The notes beneath the pieces were generated by a model, which was not told where the DNA came from, made no database searches, and was given only the letters and a program-made list of their open reading frames with translations. A program made the translations under genes and the position numbers. A DNA stretch of 64,000 bases from Spinacia oleracea (lineage: Eukaryota > Streptophyta > Magnoliopsida > Caryophyllales > Amaranthaceae): positions 121,106,715-121,170,714 of the forward strand of contig NC_079490.1 of the NCBI RefSeq assembly GCF_020520425.1, given 5' to 3'. Of this stretch, positions 1 to 11,348 are shown one piece after another (the first letter of the stretch is position 1; each line of letters starts with the position of its first letter).

Positions 1-439
1 TAAATTATGTCCACCAATCACCTCAGGCATTAGATCAATTTTAAACGAATGTTTGTCGCATTTTTCACTTTCACTATCATTTTAAGTTACAGACTTTTGT
101 AATAGATAAGCTACAATAGATGTCTTAATGAATTCACATGAGACATTATGTACTGAAAAAAGTTACTCTTTTCCCATTATTAAGGTTTATCTTTTGACAT
201 TCATTTTGTGCTCTGTTTTTTCATACGTATTTGGATTATATTCATTGATAATAAATTTCTTATTAAAATGTTATCCTTACGTTGTTTGTTGTGCAGGATG
301 ATGCATATATTCAAAAATGAAAAGCTACTTTAAGCATGTGAAGATTTATAGTGTTTATGGCACATAAATATTAGGCTTGGATTTTTTTATGATGGATGTA
401 GTTTTAGAACCAATGATTTTTTTTTCTATTTTAATTGTA

Positions 440-520
<81 letters not shown>

Positions 521-599
521 TATTATTCAATCCTTATTAGTTGTAATCGAGTTGTTTTAACCTTAAAGGAACGTAGACCTAATCAAGAGTTTAATGATT
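1..599. other. Unassigned AT-rich sequence at window edge
   Basis: No coding region or transposon end is recognisable here apart from the microsatellite at 442-517. The stretch lies on the internal side of the copia-0 primer-binding site, so it may be more of that element's long leader. I see no clear similarity to the copia-1 leader left of about position 600. Confidence 0.4.
442..517. repeat. (AT)n microsatellite, about 38 units
   Basis: An uninterrupted run of alternating A and T about 76 bp long. The open frame that crosses it, with a run of Tyr-Ile, is a product of the repeat and not a gene. Confidence 0.97.
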
Positions 600-2103
600 A
601 AAAGCTCCCACTAAAACCAAGAAATTTACATGCTTTACAAATTTTAAACATAAAATTGTATTTCCTAGTCCAACCGGAAACTTACAAGTTTAATTAAAAT
701 TTAAAGCTCATATAAAATATTATTTCAATCCCTTTATTTTATTTTCAGTTGATTAAAATTAATTTATTTAAATTTTATCAAGGTTTTAATTTTAATAAAA
801 TAATTAGTATAAATAAATTAATCATAATTAAATTAATCAAAATTAAATTCCGAGAAAAAATTAAATTACGAAATTAAACTTAATTAAAATCGTTTTCAAC
901 CGAAAAATTAAAACGACCAACGGGCTAAGACAAAGCCACATGCTTGAGCCCATGCCTCGTCGAAGCCTTGTAGTAGCAACGCCCATGGGCCGCGTGCACG
1001 AGTGCAGCGCCCATGGCCTACTACTTGCGATGGTCGTAGCACAAGCGTCGAGCAGGCCACGCATAGCACGAAGCAAGCATCGCTCGCTGGGACGAGCCAG
1101 CGCTCGCTGGGCGAACCAGCGCTTGCTGGAGCGTACCAGCGCACACTGCTCGCGCATGGCCTATGTTTCTCGTTGCCTTCGTCTCGCCACTCGCTCACAT
1201 GCACACAGCACACACCGCAAAGAAGCGTAGCCCCTCGCGCGCGTGCCCGTGCCTTGGTCGCTGCCTAGTACCGCATGGGCGACGAGCTCCCTTGCTCGTC
1301 GTCGCATGCTCGCACTATTGCAACCCCCTTAAGGGTAACACTTAGCTTCCATTGCTTCGTGCGTGCAAGATTTGTGAGCGATTTACATAAAATCAAAACT
1401 TTTATAATTAAATTTATTGACAAATTAATAGCTCATATTAATTTCATAAATTTAGGCGAAATATCGAAAATTTATTATTCAAATTAATTTCCGATTATAT
1501 TTATTTTCATGGATTCAAATCTAGGTCATAAAATTTTAAAACTTTTTAATTTTAACAAATTTTATGGTGGTTTTTAATCATAGGATCCTAATTAAATTGC
1601 TAATTAATTATGAAAATCAAAACAAATTCTAAATTATTCGAATTTCAACAAATTAATTACAATTACAAATTAGGTTGTATAATTAACAAGATTAGGCTTT
1701 AAAATTGTTAAACATATACAGTAGGTCAATCATAGATTCAAGATTTACATACAAGATTCGCAAATATTTAATTTAACATCATAAAAATTATAAATTTTGC
1801 GTTCGGAAAACAAAAACCTTCGAAATGTCATAGTTAGGCTTCGAATTTGGGAATTCTGGGTTCGGCGACAAATCTTTGATTTTTGTCAAAATTTTAAAAC
1901 TTCGTTTACATGCGAAATTCTTTATAAAATTATAAGATTCCGACCATTATTGACAAAACTGCCGAAAAATCCTGCGAACATATAATCAAATAATCGTACG
2001 AATTTGCGATTAATTACATACAACGAAATTAATCACCCCTTTAATTCATTGCAAATTTATAAAATTTATCCATGTTAAGTATAATTGGTTATGGAATTAA
2101 TTA
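600..2103 (-). mobile_element. Copia-0 5' leader region
   Basis: The region lies just inside the minus-strand primer-binding site at 2104-2119. It has the same layout as the copia-1 leader: AT-rich sequence with a GC-rich block (about 900-1345, compare 9118-9480) at a similar distance from the PBS. A GCTCCCACT motif occurs at about 604 and again near 8947 in copia-1. The small frames in the GC-rich block overlap on both strands with no shared family, so they are not called as genes. The gag-pol of this element should lie left of the window. Confidence 0.55.
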
Positions 2104-2119
2104 GAGGCTCGTGATACCA
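2104..2119 (-). promoter_or_regulatory. Primer-binding site of copia-0
   Basis: On the minus strand this reads TGGTATCACGAGCC, one base longer than the classic plant PBS TGGTATCAGAGCC that pairs with the 3' end of initiator tRNA-Met. It lies one base from the end of the LTR at 2121. This shows that the LTR at 2121-3535 is a 5' LTR whose internal part runs to the left. Confidence 0.8.
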
Positions 2120-2120
2120 C

Positions 2121-3535
2121 TGTTAGGTTATGACAAATATAAATCATATATTTCATGCGGAAAAACCATGAAGACAGGAATCCAAATTAATTGCCACATA
2201 GTCAATTAGCATAATATAGGATACAAACATGTGATGCGTGCCTTCCCTAGCTGCTCCCGAACCGAACAAGAACAAGTTTAGGACTCCAAATGTCGCCCCT
2301 CCGTAGATAGTCCACAGCACGTTCGGATCCGTCTTAGATTCAACCAAGTAGGATATTCTCTAAGGTATTATGTTTATTCGGAAAGGTTAATTATTAATTT
2401 AGACAAATTATTAAATTCCCACTTGAACTTAATCTATATGAATACTTATTGAATTGTTGTATGTAAATTGTGATTATGAACCACGTATTTATAGGGTGGA
2501 AATAACGGACTTAGATTTCTACTAGGATTTAAATAACTAAATCCATTAGGATTCTAGTTAAATTAATCCATTAGAATTTAATGTTTAATCATACACCTAA
2601 GTGTTTCAGATTTAACAAAATATTCAAATCGAGTAGAATTAGGAAAACGAGTTTAAGGAATCCTAAACGACCAAGGAATTGGTTGTACGTAGCATCGCAG
2701 CCACGCAGCCCATAAGAGTGCTGGTGCTCGGCTCGGCCCAAGGCTGGCGCTGGCACCACGCGGCCCATTGATGGGCACTGCTGCTGGGCATGCCTCGTCG
2801 TTGCGCTAGGCCTGCTCGCTGCTCCTTGTACGCGCGGGCTTCGCTAGGCGCTGGGTCTGGCTTCGTGTTGGGCCTTGCGTCTAGCAAGCTCGTCTGGCGA
2901 TCGTTTCGTAAGTCGCGCTTCCGATTCGTTTTCTGATTCCGGATCTCATTTCCGATTCGAACAATATTTAATATTTCCGATTCCGGAATTTATTTCCGAT
3001 TCGAACAAATATTTAATATTTCCGATTCCGGAATTTATTTCTGATTCAGACAATATTTCCGATTCCGGTAATATTTCCGTCTCCGGCAATATTTCTATTC
3101 CGATAATATTTTCGGATACGTACCATGTTTCCGTTTCCGGCAACATCTACGACTTGGATATTTATATTTCCCTTATGATCCATATTTCCGTTTCCGGCAA
3201 TATCATCATTTTCGGAGTATTCGTATTTTCCTTTTGACGATTTCAGCTCCCACTGGAACCGAGATCCGTCGTTTCCGAATATTCATAAGTAGAGTATTTA
3301 ATTCACTTAAATACTTGATCCGCTCACGTACTATTTGTGTGACCCTACGGGTTCAGTCAAGAGTAAGTTGTGGATTAATATTATTAATTCCACTTGAACT
3401 GAAACGGCCTCTAGCTAGGCATACAGCTCACTTGATTTCACTGAATTATTAACTTGTTTAATTAATTAATACTGAACCGCATTTATTAGACTTAGCATTG
3501 AATGCATACTTGGACAAAGGGCATTATTTCCTTCA
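2121..3535 (-). mobile_element. 5' LTR of copia-0
   Basis: The 1.4-kb repeat begins TGTTAGG and ends CCTTCA on the plus strand, so it has TG...CA ends. It is the same LTR family as 13005-14303: both start TGTTAGGTTATGA, share GTGTGACCCTACGGGTTCAG near 3340 and 14110, and end GGCATTATTTCCTTCA. A GC-rich block lies at 2660-2890. At 2930-3220 there is a degenerate array of ATTTCCGATTCCGG-type units. The PBS on its left side makes it a 5' LTR in minus orientation. It probably entered the 3' untranslated part of copia-1 at 3535/3536. Confidence 0.8.
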
Positions 3536-3797
3536 CATTGGTCGTTCACCTTTCAATGACCTGGATTACGAATCCTTTGTGGCTTCAATATTCAAGTTCA
3601 CTTATTGGTGTTTCTTTGTCGAAGAATCCATTTTGACATCCCATTTGAATATTTTGAATCACATGGACTTTTCATTTAATACTAAACCAAATTAAATGAA
3701 TATGAAATAAGAAATTTCATAAATATGAAATGGTTAAACCAATTATTTTAAACACATATCTAATAGATGTTCTAAAACAAAACTTAGAAAATCAAAG
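3536..3797 (-). other. Copia-1 3' untranslated remnant
   Basis: AT-rich sequence between the RNase H stop and the copia-0 LTR. It shares short blocks such as ATTCAAGTTCACTT with the 3' untranslated part of copia-2 (14304-15165). That supports truncation by the copia-0 insertion rather than a natural 3' end. Confidence 0.55.
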
Positions 3798-4880
3798 TCA
3801 TTCTCCAACATGCTTGATTCCCATGGTTGCTACATGTGCGTTGTGCTTCACTTGTGGCAACGGTTTAGTCAATGGATCTGCGACGTTGTCGTCAGTTCCA
3901 ACCTTGCAAATCTTGATTTCTTTCCGTTCAACGATTTCTCGAAGTATGTGAAATCACCGCAGTACGTGCTTGGACTTCTGGTGGCTCCTAGAATCCTTTG
4001 CCTAGGCAATGGCTCCGCTATTGTCGCAATACAAATCCATTGGTCCTTTAATGGAGGGGACAACCCCAAGTTCTTCGATGAACTTCCAAATCCAAACATC
4101 TTCCTTTGCTGCTTCTGAGGCAGCAATGTACTCGGCTTCAGTTGTAGAATCCGCAATAGTGCTTTTCTTAGCACTTTTCCAGCTTACTGCTCCGCCATTG
4201 AGGCAGAACACAAAACCAGACTGTGATCTGAAATCATCTCTATCGGTTTTAAAGCTTGCGTCCGTATAGCCTTTAACAATCAACTCATCTGTACCACCAT
4301 AGACCAGAAATTGATCCTTGGTCCTTTTCAGGTACTTTAGGATATTCTTGGCAGTAGTCCAATGCACCTCACCTAGGTCTGACTGGTACTTGCTCATTGC
4401 ACAGAGTGCGAACGAAACATCCGGCCTTGTACAAATCATAGCATACATGATGAATCCAATAGCCGAAGCGTATGGAATTCTACTCATCTTTCTATGCTCA
4501 TCAGATTTCTTGGGACACTGAGTCTTGCTTAGATATGTGCCATGTGTCATGGGTAGATGGCCTCTCTTGGCTTCCATCATATTGAACCTAGCTAGCACTT
4601 TGTCAATGTAAGTGCTCTGGCTTAGTCCAATAATCCTCTTAGATCTATCCCTATAGATTTTGATGCCCACTATGTACTGTGCCTCTCCTAAGTCCTTCAT
4701 TGAGAAACACTTTCCAAGCCAAGTCTTTATAGACTCCAGCATAGGAATGTCGATTCCAATAAGTAGTATGTCATCTACATACAAGACTATGAATGCAATT
4801 TTACTCCCACTGACCTTCTTGTATACACAAGATTCGTCCGGATTCTTGATGAAGCCAAACTTGTTGACTGCTTCATCAAA
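3798..4880 (-). pseudogene. Copia-1 reverse transcriptase (C part) and RNase H
   Basis: The main open part (4784-4002) starts at the RT catalytic YVDDILLIG motif and runs into the copia RNase H. Visible motifs are the TRPDVSFAL segment, the KGYTDASF block with its Asp, the TTEAEYIA block with the catalytic Glu, and DLYCDN. Reading then breaks, and the C-terminal MGIKHVGE tail ends at a stop at 3798. The nearest relative in the window is copia-2 at 15166-16254. At least one frameshift or stop separates it from the upstream piece, so it is dead coding sequence. Confidence 0.88.
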
Positions 4881-6017
4881 TCATTTATTCCAGCTCCTTG
4901 ATGCCTGCTTTAATCCATAAATGGATTTCTTAATCTTGCATACCTTTCCGTGATTCTTTTGATCGACAAAATCCTCCGGTTGTGTCATAAACACAGTCTC
5001 TTCAAGAACACCATTCAAGAAGGCAGTTTTGAAATCCATTTTCCATATTTCATAGTCATGAAACGCGGCAATCACAAGGATTATCCGAATAGACTTAAGC
5101 ATAGCGACTGGAGAAAAGGTTTCATCGTAGTCAACGTCGTTAACTTGCCTATAACCTATTGCTACCAATCTAGCCTTGTATATGTATACAATTCCATCCT
5201 TGTCTTTCTTCAATTTGAAGACCCATTTGCATCTGATAGGTGTAAACCCATCCGGCAAATCTACCAAATCCCAGACTTGATTTTCAAAAACGGAGTCTAT
5301 CTTGGATTTCATGGCCTCTAACCATTTAGTGGATCTTGGGCTCGTCATAGCTTTCTTGTAAGTCATAGGTTCATCACTATATAATATGAGAACGTCTAAG
5401 TTTTCAGTCAAGAGGACGCCTATCCATCTGTCCTGGTGAACCTTAGTTCTATGTGACCTAAGAGGGGAAACAACGTCTTGAGGAACTACTCCCACTGGCT
5501 CTTCTGAAGGCCTTGGAGGTTCTTCACCTTGAACAGCTTCTAAAGAGTTCTTGGTTCGTTGTTCGTCTTGAATCTCTCCGAGGTCTATTATTCTCCCACT
5601 TGTCAATTTGGAAATATGATTTCTTTCCAAAAAGACACTGTCACGAGCAACGAATACTTTGTTCTCTGACTTGTTGTAGAAGTAATACCCCTTTGTTTCT
5701 TTTGGATACCCAACGAAGAAACATTTATCAGATTTTGGTTCGATCTTGTCCGAAATTAATCGCTTGACATATGCTTCGCAACCCCAAATCTTTAGAAAAG
5801 ACAACTTTGGAAGTTTCCCAGTCCATAATTCGTATGGAATCTTTTCAACAGCTTTTGACGGAGCACGATTCAGTGTGAGTACTGTTGTTTGCAACGCATG
5901 TCCCAAAACTTGTAAAGGAAGTTCGGCTTGACCCATCATTGACCTGATCATATCGAGTAAGGTTCTGTTTCTCCGTTCCGACACTCCATTCCTTTGAGGT
6001 GTCCCCGGAGCATTCAA
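4881..6017 (-). pseudogene. Copia-1 integrase C part and reverse transcriptase N part
   Basis: This 378-residue open piece begins in the integrase with NAPGTPQRNGVSERRN, the segment around the catalytic Glu. It continues through the variable linker and enters the RT with KNQ/ENQVWDLVDLPDGF, RCKWVFKLKKD and the first catalytic Asp in MDFKTAFLNG. It ends at KQASRSWNK just before the YVDD piece. It is in frame with the upstream piece and separated from it only by one stop codon, where a CAA to TAA change is the simplest cause. Confidence 0.9.
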
Positions 6018-6722
6018 TTAAGAAAGAATACCGCTTTCTTTTAGATGGTCATCAAACTCGTGGCTAAGATATTCACCTCCTCGATCTGACCTTAGAGATT
6101 TGATTTTCTTGCCATGTTGATTCTCTACTTCATTTTGAAATTCTCGGAATTTCTCAAACGATTCAGACTTGTATTTCATTAAGTAAATATAACCATATCT
6201 ACTGAAATCGTCTGTAAACGTTATGAAATAGCTGAAATCACCTCTAGCTTTCGTACTCATAGGCCCACATACGTCCGTATGTATTAGCCCTAGTAGTTCG
6301 CTTGCTCTTTCTCCTACCTTTGAGAAAGGTCGCTTTGTCATTTTTCCAAGTAAACAAGATTCGCATTGATCAATCTTCTCTAAGTCGAATAATTCTAGAA
6401 TTCCCTTCCTCTGAAGTAATTCCATGCGTTTTGTGTTTATATGGCCTAGTCGACAATGCCATAGGTATGTGAGATCGGAATCACCAGTTTTAGCCTTTTT
6501 GGTATTTATGTTATAAATGTGTTTGCTCGTATCTAGCACATATATACCATTTTCTTGTTGTGCTGAACCATAAAACATTCCGTTCAAAGAAAAAGAACAA
6601 CTATTGTCTTTAAATTGAAAACTAAAACCTTTAGAATCCAAACTTGAAACGGAAATGATGTTTCTGGTGATACTTGGAACATAGTAACAGTTTTCTAGTT
6701 CCAAAATAAAACCACTAGGCAA
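6018..6722 (-). pseudogene. Copia-1 protease end and integrase N part
   Basis: The 234-residue piece carries the end of the protease, then the GAG-pre-integrase zinc region (WHCRLGH ... CESCLLGK, a His-His-Cys-Cys pattern), then the integrase core with LIHTDVCGPM and FTDDFSRYGY, which hold the first two catalytic Asp residues. It ends in a stop codon at 6015-6017 inside the core, just ahead of NAPGTPQRN. The stop disables the polyprotein. Confidence 0.9.
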
Positions 6723-7057
6723 AGAAATAAATCATATCCTACGGCTAATGCAGCAATCTGTGCTCCATTTCCCACGCATAGATCCATCTCGCCTTTATCA
6801 AGCTTTCTACTTCTACTTAGTCCCTGCAAATCGGAACATAAGTGTGAGCCACAACCAGTATCTAATACCCAAGAAGTAGAATTAGAAATATTACAATGTA
6901 TAACATACATACCTGAAGGAGAAGCGACGTTTCCGTCCTTCTTCTCTTCCTTTAGTTTGGGGCAATTTCGTTTGTAATGACCAATTTCATTACAATTGAA
7001 GCATTGCGATGTAGATGGAGAACGATCCCTCTTCAATTTCCTCTTGGAGGGCGCCAC
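6695..7057 (-). pseudogene. Copia-1 zinc knuckle and protease
   Basis: The 120-residue piece starts with a nucleocapsid CCHC knuckle (CFNCNEIGHYKRNC) and continues to the aspartic protease motif WVLDTGCGSHL, in which DTG is the catalytic triplet. It overlaps gag at one end and the integrase piece at the other, in different frames, so two frameshifts lie here. Role in family: the knuckle packages RNA and the protease cuts the polyprotein. Confidence 0.9.
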
Positions 7058-7845
7058 TTGCCCTCCTGGAGTAGATGGAGATGCACCCTTGCTTTGGATC
7101 TTCCCCGGAACCTTTTCTTAATTTTCTTACTCTTTACTTTTAGTGACGCTTGCTTATCACTTACAAAGTCCAATTCATATTGATTAAGCAAATACATTAG
7201 CTCACTAACAGTGTTTTCCCTTTTCTTGGAGAAATAGAGTAGCTTGAATTTCTTATAACCAGGGTGAAGAGAATTCAAATGTATTCCCGCAGCTGCAGAA
7301 TCTGGGAATGGCTCACCAAGTAGCTCAAGGCGGTTGAGAAGCCCAACCATTTTCTTTGTATGAGCCTTAAATGGTGTTCCTTCTGTCATTTTAAGATCAA
7401 TGACCCTTTCCCTTTCCTTTTGTCTTTCGACGTCAAAGCAACAACCCAGTGGAGCATTAAGCTTTAGATCCCCAAATGAATGTACCAATACAAAGACATT
7501 TTGGTCGACATGTTGACCACCACGTTGGAATCTACCATAACATATATCCCTAAGATTCCTTAGGAGTGCCCATGGCTCATATGCAATGAACCTTGCCCTC
7601 CAATCCTTGGGGTTTGAGCCAAGAATAAGATCCATCACTAGCGACATGTGGTTCGCCCACGCACAGTGCTTTTCTGGAGTCATATCCTTTGAGTAATAGT
7701 TGGGGATGGGATTGTCAACAACATATTCAATGTTGTTCCACCTGAGGACTTGCCGAAGCTTCCTCTCCCAATCAAGAAAGTTTGATAGGTTCAATTTTAC
7801 ATCCAGAATTTCGGTTACTTTGAGTGTTGTTTTGATTGCGGCCAT
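7033..7845 (-). pseudogene. Copia-1 gag
   Basis: Capsid-like gag. I place the start at the ATG at 7845-7843 (MAAIKTTLKVTEILD) because the upstream residues are leader-like and do not look like copia gag. The region around FLDWERKLRQVLRWN and KHCAWANHMSLVMDLIL resembles copia gag (UBN2-type). Near 7040 the frame is lost next to the basic segment before the zinc knuckle. The front half of the frame looks intact, but as part of a broken polyprotein it is not counted as a host gene. Confidence 0.85.
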
Positions 7846-10344
7846 TTGATTACTACATTTGAAAAGAATTCGCAATAAATAACCATTCATAACTTAATAA
7901 CTTTAAAATAAATGCTAGCATGCAATCATTAAAGCTATTAAATATTTCATTCATGCAAAAGCAAAAACATGGTCCGAAAATGAATGAAACGATTCCAAGA
8001 CCCTAAAAGTCCTAAATCCTTAAGCAGCTTTAGCATGTCTTAAGTCTTTTAAGATTCTAGGTAAGAAAAACCTATTGCTAGTAATCTCCAAATTACTCTT
8101 GGTTAATAAATTAATACCATAATTTATCCCATTGCCACAACATAATGCCATTGTTGTTTGAGTTGAAACCACAATCAACGTGCTCCTTTGGGATGCCTTA
8201 CCATCTAAGTCAACTAATATAGCACCTCGCTTTGGCGTAAACCTACTACGTTAGATCCTTAGATTTTTGTAAGTGCTTGATTTGGAAGGCAATTTTAAAC
8301 TCAATATTACTTTGGACCTAGTTGTTTCTATGTTGGTTCGATTATTTAGTGAACTAAATCTAATCGAGTCATACAAACAACCTATTCATGCATAATATAC
8401 ATTCATTCAAGCATAATATATATAAAGTGCATAAATAAATTGGTGAACTAGTATCGCCCAAAACTTTTGTCTTGAAGCATCCAATCTTCTTCACCGTCTC
8501 GTTAGCTTGGCATCGTCTTGAATCTTTATTCAATGCTAACTTCAAGTTCTAAACTAGAAATACTTGAAATAATTAAAAATTACATCAAAATTTCAATGGT
8601 ACGCAGACCATATTTAAAACTTTACATTCAAAGATAAAACGGTTCGCATACCGTATTAACTATCCTAGATTGGCCATACTAGTCACTTGGAGTACCTTCA
8701 TTACATAAAATATATATATTCTATGCATTCATCCATTCGTGTCCTAAAACGAATGGCCCAATTAAATTATGCAAGTATTTACGTGATTTATTTAAAAATC
8801 GCGTTCACATAAACGCGTCCTAAAAGATTAATCAATTCCGACTTATTAATCCTTAGAATTTATTCTAATCAAAATTAAATTTAATTAAAATAAAGCGCCC
8901 TACGAAAATAATTAAAATATTTATTTCATTTTAATTTCATTAAGCGGCTCCCACTCAAACCAATATTTTATTTCGGATAATTTAATATTAAATATTTAAT
9001 TAAACTCACAGCCCAGCCTAAGTTAAATAAAATAATTAATTAATTATCCTCGTTAGCCATTTTAAAGCAAATATTAAATTTTAAAGCCCAACGAACAAAA
9101 TAGCCAAATATTGTGCAATGCGGGCTAGGCTTTCGCCCAGCCCAGCACTGCCATGTGCGTCGTGGCCGTACGAGGCCATGAGCTCATCGCCCATGCCCCG
9201 CAAGCCTCACCGCACACCCTCGCAGCCATCGCTGCTCATGGCATTGATGTGTTCGTGCTGCCCGCACGGCAACGCAATGCTGTGCTGCTTGCTTGCTGCT
9301 CACAAGCCAAGGCCTGCCTGCCTTGCTCGCTCTCTCGGCCAGCGCGCGCGGGCACGCCAGCTCGCTCGCAGGTTGCCGCGTCGTTGCGCCTGTGCTGCCG
9401 GGAGGCAACGCGCATGGACTACGACGAGCCACACGCACCGCACACCCCTTTTGTCTCGTGCCTTTGGTTCGTGCCATACGAACCAACTAATTAAAAAAAA
9501 ATCAATTTCACGACACCATATTTGCATCAGTTATTTTTCATAAATTTAACAAATTAATCGTTTTAATTTTCGAAAAATAACAAGTTTACGATTTAATTAA
9601 TTTTTACAACAATCCAATTTTGCAAAATTTATTAAATCTAGGCTAACAATATTCAAATTTAACAAAAGAACAATGTCAACAAAAATTTGAACATTTTTGA
9701 TAATCGAATCTAAAATTTTAAATCGTTCTAAACATTAAAAATTCAGATTTTTATCAATTTGGTTTAAGTGTCGATTAAAATTAACGAATCGAATCAAAAT
9801 TTTAATCCAATAATTTTTAAAATCTGCCACTTTATATGAAATTATATTCCCTTTCCCAATTAACCAAATTTCCCGACCTAAATTATTTAAAAAATCAATT
9901 AGCGATCTAAAAATTACAAATTTGGAGAAAGTGAAATTAGGGTTTATACTTAACATTTATGGCCGAAATGTTCACCATAATTTTAAAATATACCCAAGAC
10001 CATTAGGGCAAAATTTTAATCAATTCCGAGTAGCTTAGGTTGACCAATTAATTGAAATACTTTCCGAATTTGTTAATTTTAATTCGTTAGTTAACAAAAA
10101 CGCCTAAAAACTCATACTTTGAGGCCTGTTTTTGCAATTCTGTTCACATGAGTTGATCTTATAAAATTGTTTTCAATCAGATTATGGTCAAAAAAATCGA
10201 AATTTCGAAACTTTTTGAATTCAGAACATATTATACGATTCATCCAATAATCCACAATATTTCGAAAAATTCAACAAAAATCCGAAAAAATTCGACAGCA
10301 TACAAAAACATATAGATCATGCTAATAAGTACTATAATACATAA
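7846..10344 (-). mobile_element. Copia-1 long 5' leader
   Basis: About 2.5 kb of mostly AT-rich non-coding sequence between the PBS and gag. It holds a GC-rich block at 9118-9480 in which frames overlap on both strands. No frame matches a family I know, and the block parallels the one in copia-0 (900-1345). Confidence 0.7.
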
Positions 10345-10358
10345 GGCTCCTGATACCA
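10345..10358 (-). promoter_or_regulatory. Primer-binding site of copia-1
   Basis: On the minus strand this reads TGGTATCAGGAGCC, close to the initiator tRNA-Met complement TGGTATCAGAGCC, one base from the LTR end. Confidence 0.82.
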
Positions 10359-10359
10359 C

Positions 10360-11348
10360 TGTAGGGGAATACAGTTAAATACATATAACATGTGCGGAAC
10401 AATCCCCAAAGCCAGGAAACATGTATAAAGAACAGATTAAGCAAACTTATATTCGAAGCGTGTTTTCCCGAGTTTATGATTCACGAACACGAACAAAGAA
10501 CTCCAATTGTCGTTCCTCCATTTGGTTCACCGACACGTTCAGGTCCGTCTTGAGATTCGTAGCTTAGACAATGCTCAAGAGTGTTTGCTTTTGGGAAGAA
10601 CAGTTTTGTGTAGAGAGCAAAACTGAACGTACGTAATATTTAGAATTAGGTTTTCAGATTGGAAAACAACTTGAGAGTCTGGAATATAACCCTAAGGTTA
10701 TATTTGTGTAACCGGTCAAGGCACAAGCCCTAACCGGCCACACTCACCGAAGCCCACACACACGGCAGCCAAGCATCGCAGCAGTGGGCCACGGGCCATG
10801 CTTCTTTGCTTGATGTGCTGCTGCCCATTGTGTGCGCACACGCTGTTCCGCGGGCTGGCTGCTTGCTGCACACAAGCTTGCTGGCTCGTTGGGCCTTGCG
10901 CGCTTGGCTCGACGAGCCGGCAGCTCCGTTGCGGCTCGTATTCGCGACGAACGCCTTACGGCTATTATTTATCGTATCGTACACGACGAATAACCGTCGT
11001 ACGATACAATTATTCGTTTCGCCCAGCTTACGAATATTCGCGATACGATATACGATTCCGATCCAACGTCATATCGTATATTATGTTTTTCTGAAATAAG
11101 TCCCGAAAAGCTATTAAATGAATTTCCGATTCATTTAATCCGGTGATCTGTTACATGCCATTGGTGTGACCTTATAGGTTCTGTCAAGAGTAAGTTGTGA
11201 TTCTAATATAGATTAGAACTCACTGATCGGAAGCATTGCTTTAGCTAGCTGTTCCGATTACTTGATCTCACTGAATTAATTGTTCGTAATTAATCTGAAC
11301 CTTGGTATTTGACTTAATGCACCTTGGGTGAAGGACACCTTTCCTTCA
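10360..11348 (-). mobile_element. 5' LTR of copia-1
   Basis: A 989-bp LTR that starts TGTAGGGGAATACAG and ends CACCTTTCCTTCA on the plus strand. It is related to the copia-0 and copia-2 LTRs (the conserved GTCAAGAGTAAGTTGTG block near 11187 and the CACTGAATTAATT block near 11270) but is shorter and a separate subfamily. It has its own GC-rich block (10740-10930) but lacks the ATTTCCGATTCCG array. Directly to the right lies gypsy protease/RT sequence. Confidence 0.82.

Larger units (their letters stand above)
3536..11348 (-). mobile_element. Copia-1, Ty1/copia retrotransposon, 3' end cut off
   Basis: On the minus strand the order is 5' LTR (11348-10360), PBS, 2.5-kb leader, gag, CCHC zinc knuckle, protease, integrase, reverse transcriptase and RNase H. 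That order, with integrase before reverse transcriptase, defines Ty1/copia. The coding part has several frame breaks and is not functional. It ends in 3' untranslated sequence resembling the same part of copia-2 and then meets the copia-0 LTR at 3535. Its own 3' LTR is not in the window. Its 5' LTR abuts gypsy protease sequence at 11349, so copia-1 inserted into the gypsy element. Confidence 0.85.

Noticed and set aside
377..601. Open frame with a Tyr-Ile run
   Set aside because: It is the translation of the (AT)n microsatellite.
861..1345. Several frames of 60-100 residues on both strands
   Set aside because: They overlap in a GC-rich block of a copia leader, with no domain or shared family.
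2121..3535. This LTR as the 3' LTR of copia-1
   Set aside because: It belongs to another subfamily than the copia-1 5' LTR, and a PBS lies on its left, so it is the 5' LTR of another element.
9118..9543. Frames up to 141 residues on both strands
   Set aside because: GC-rich block of the copia-1 leader; mutual overlap and no recognisable motif.
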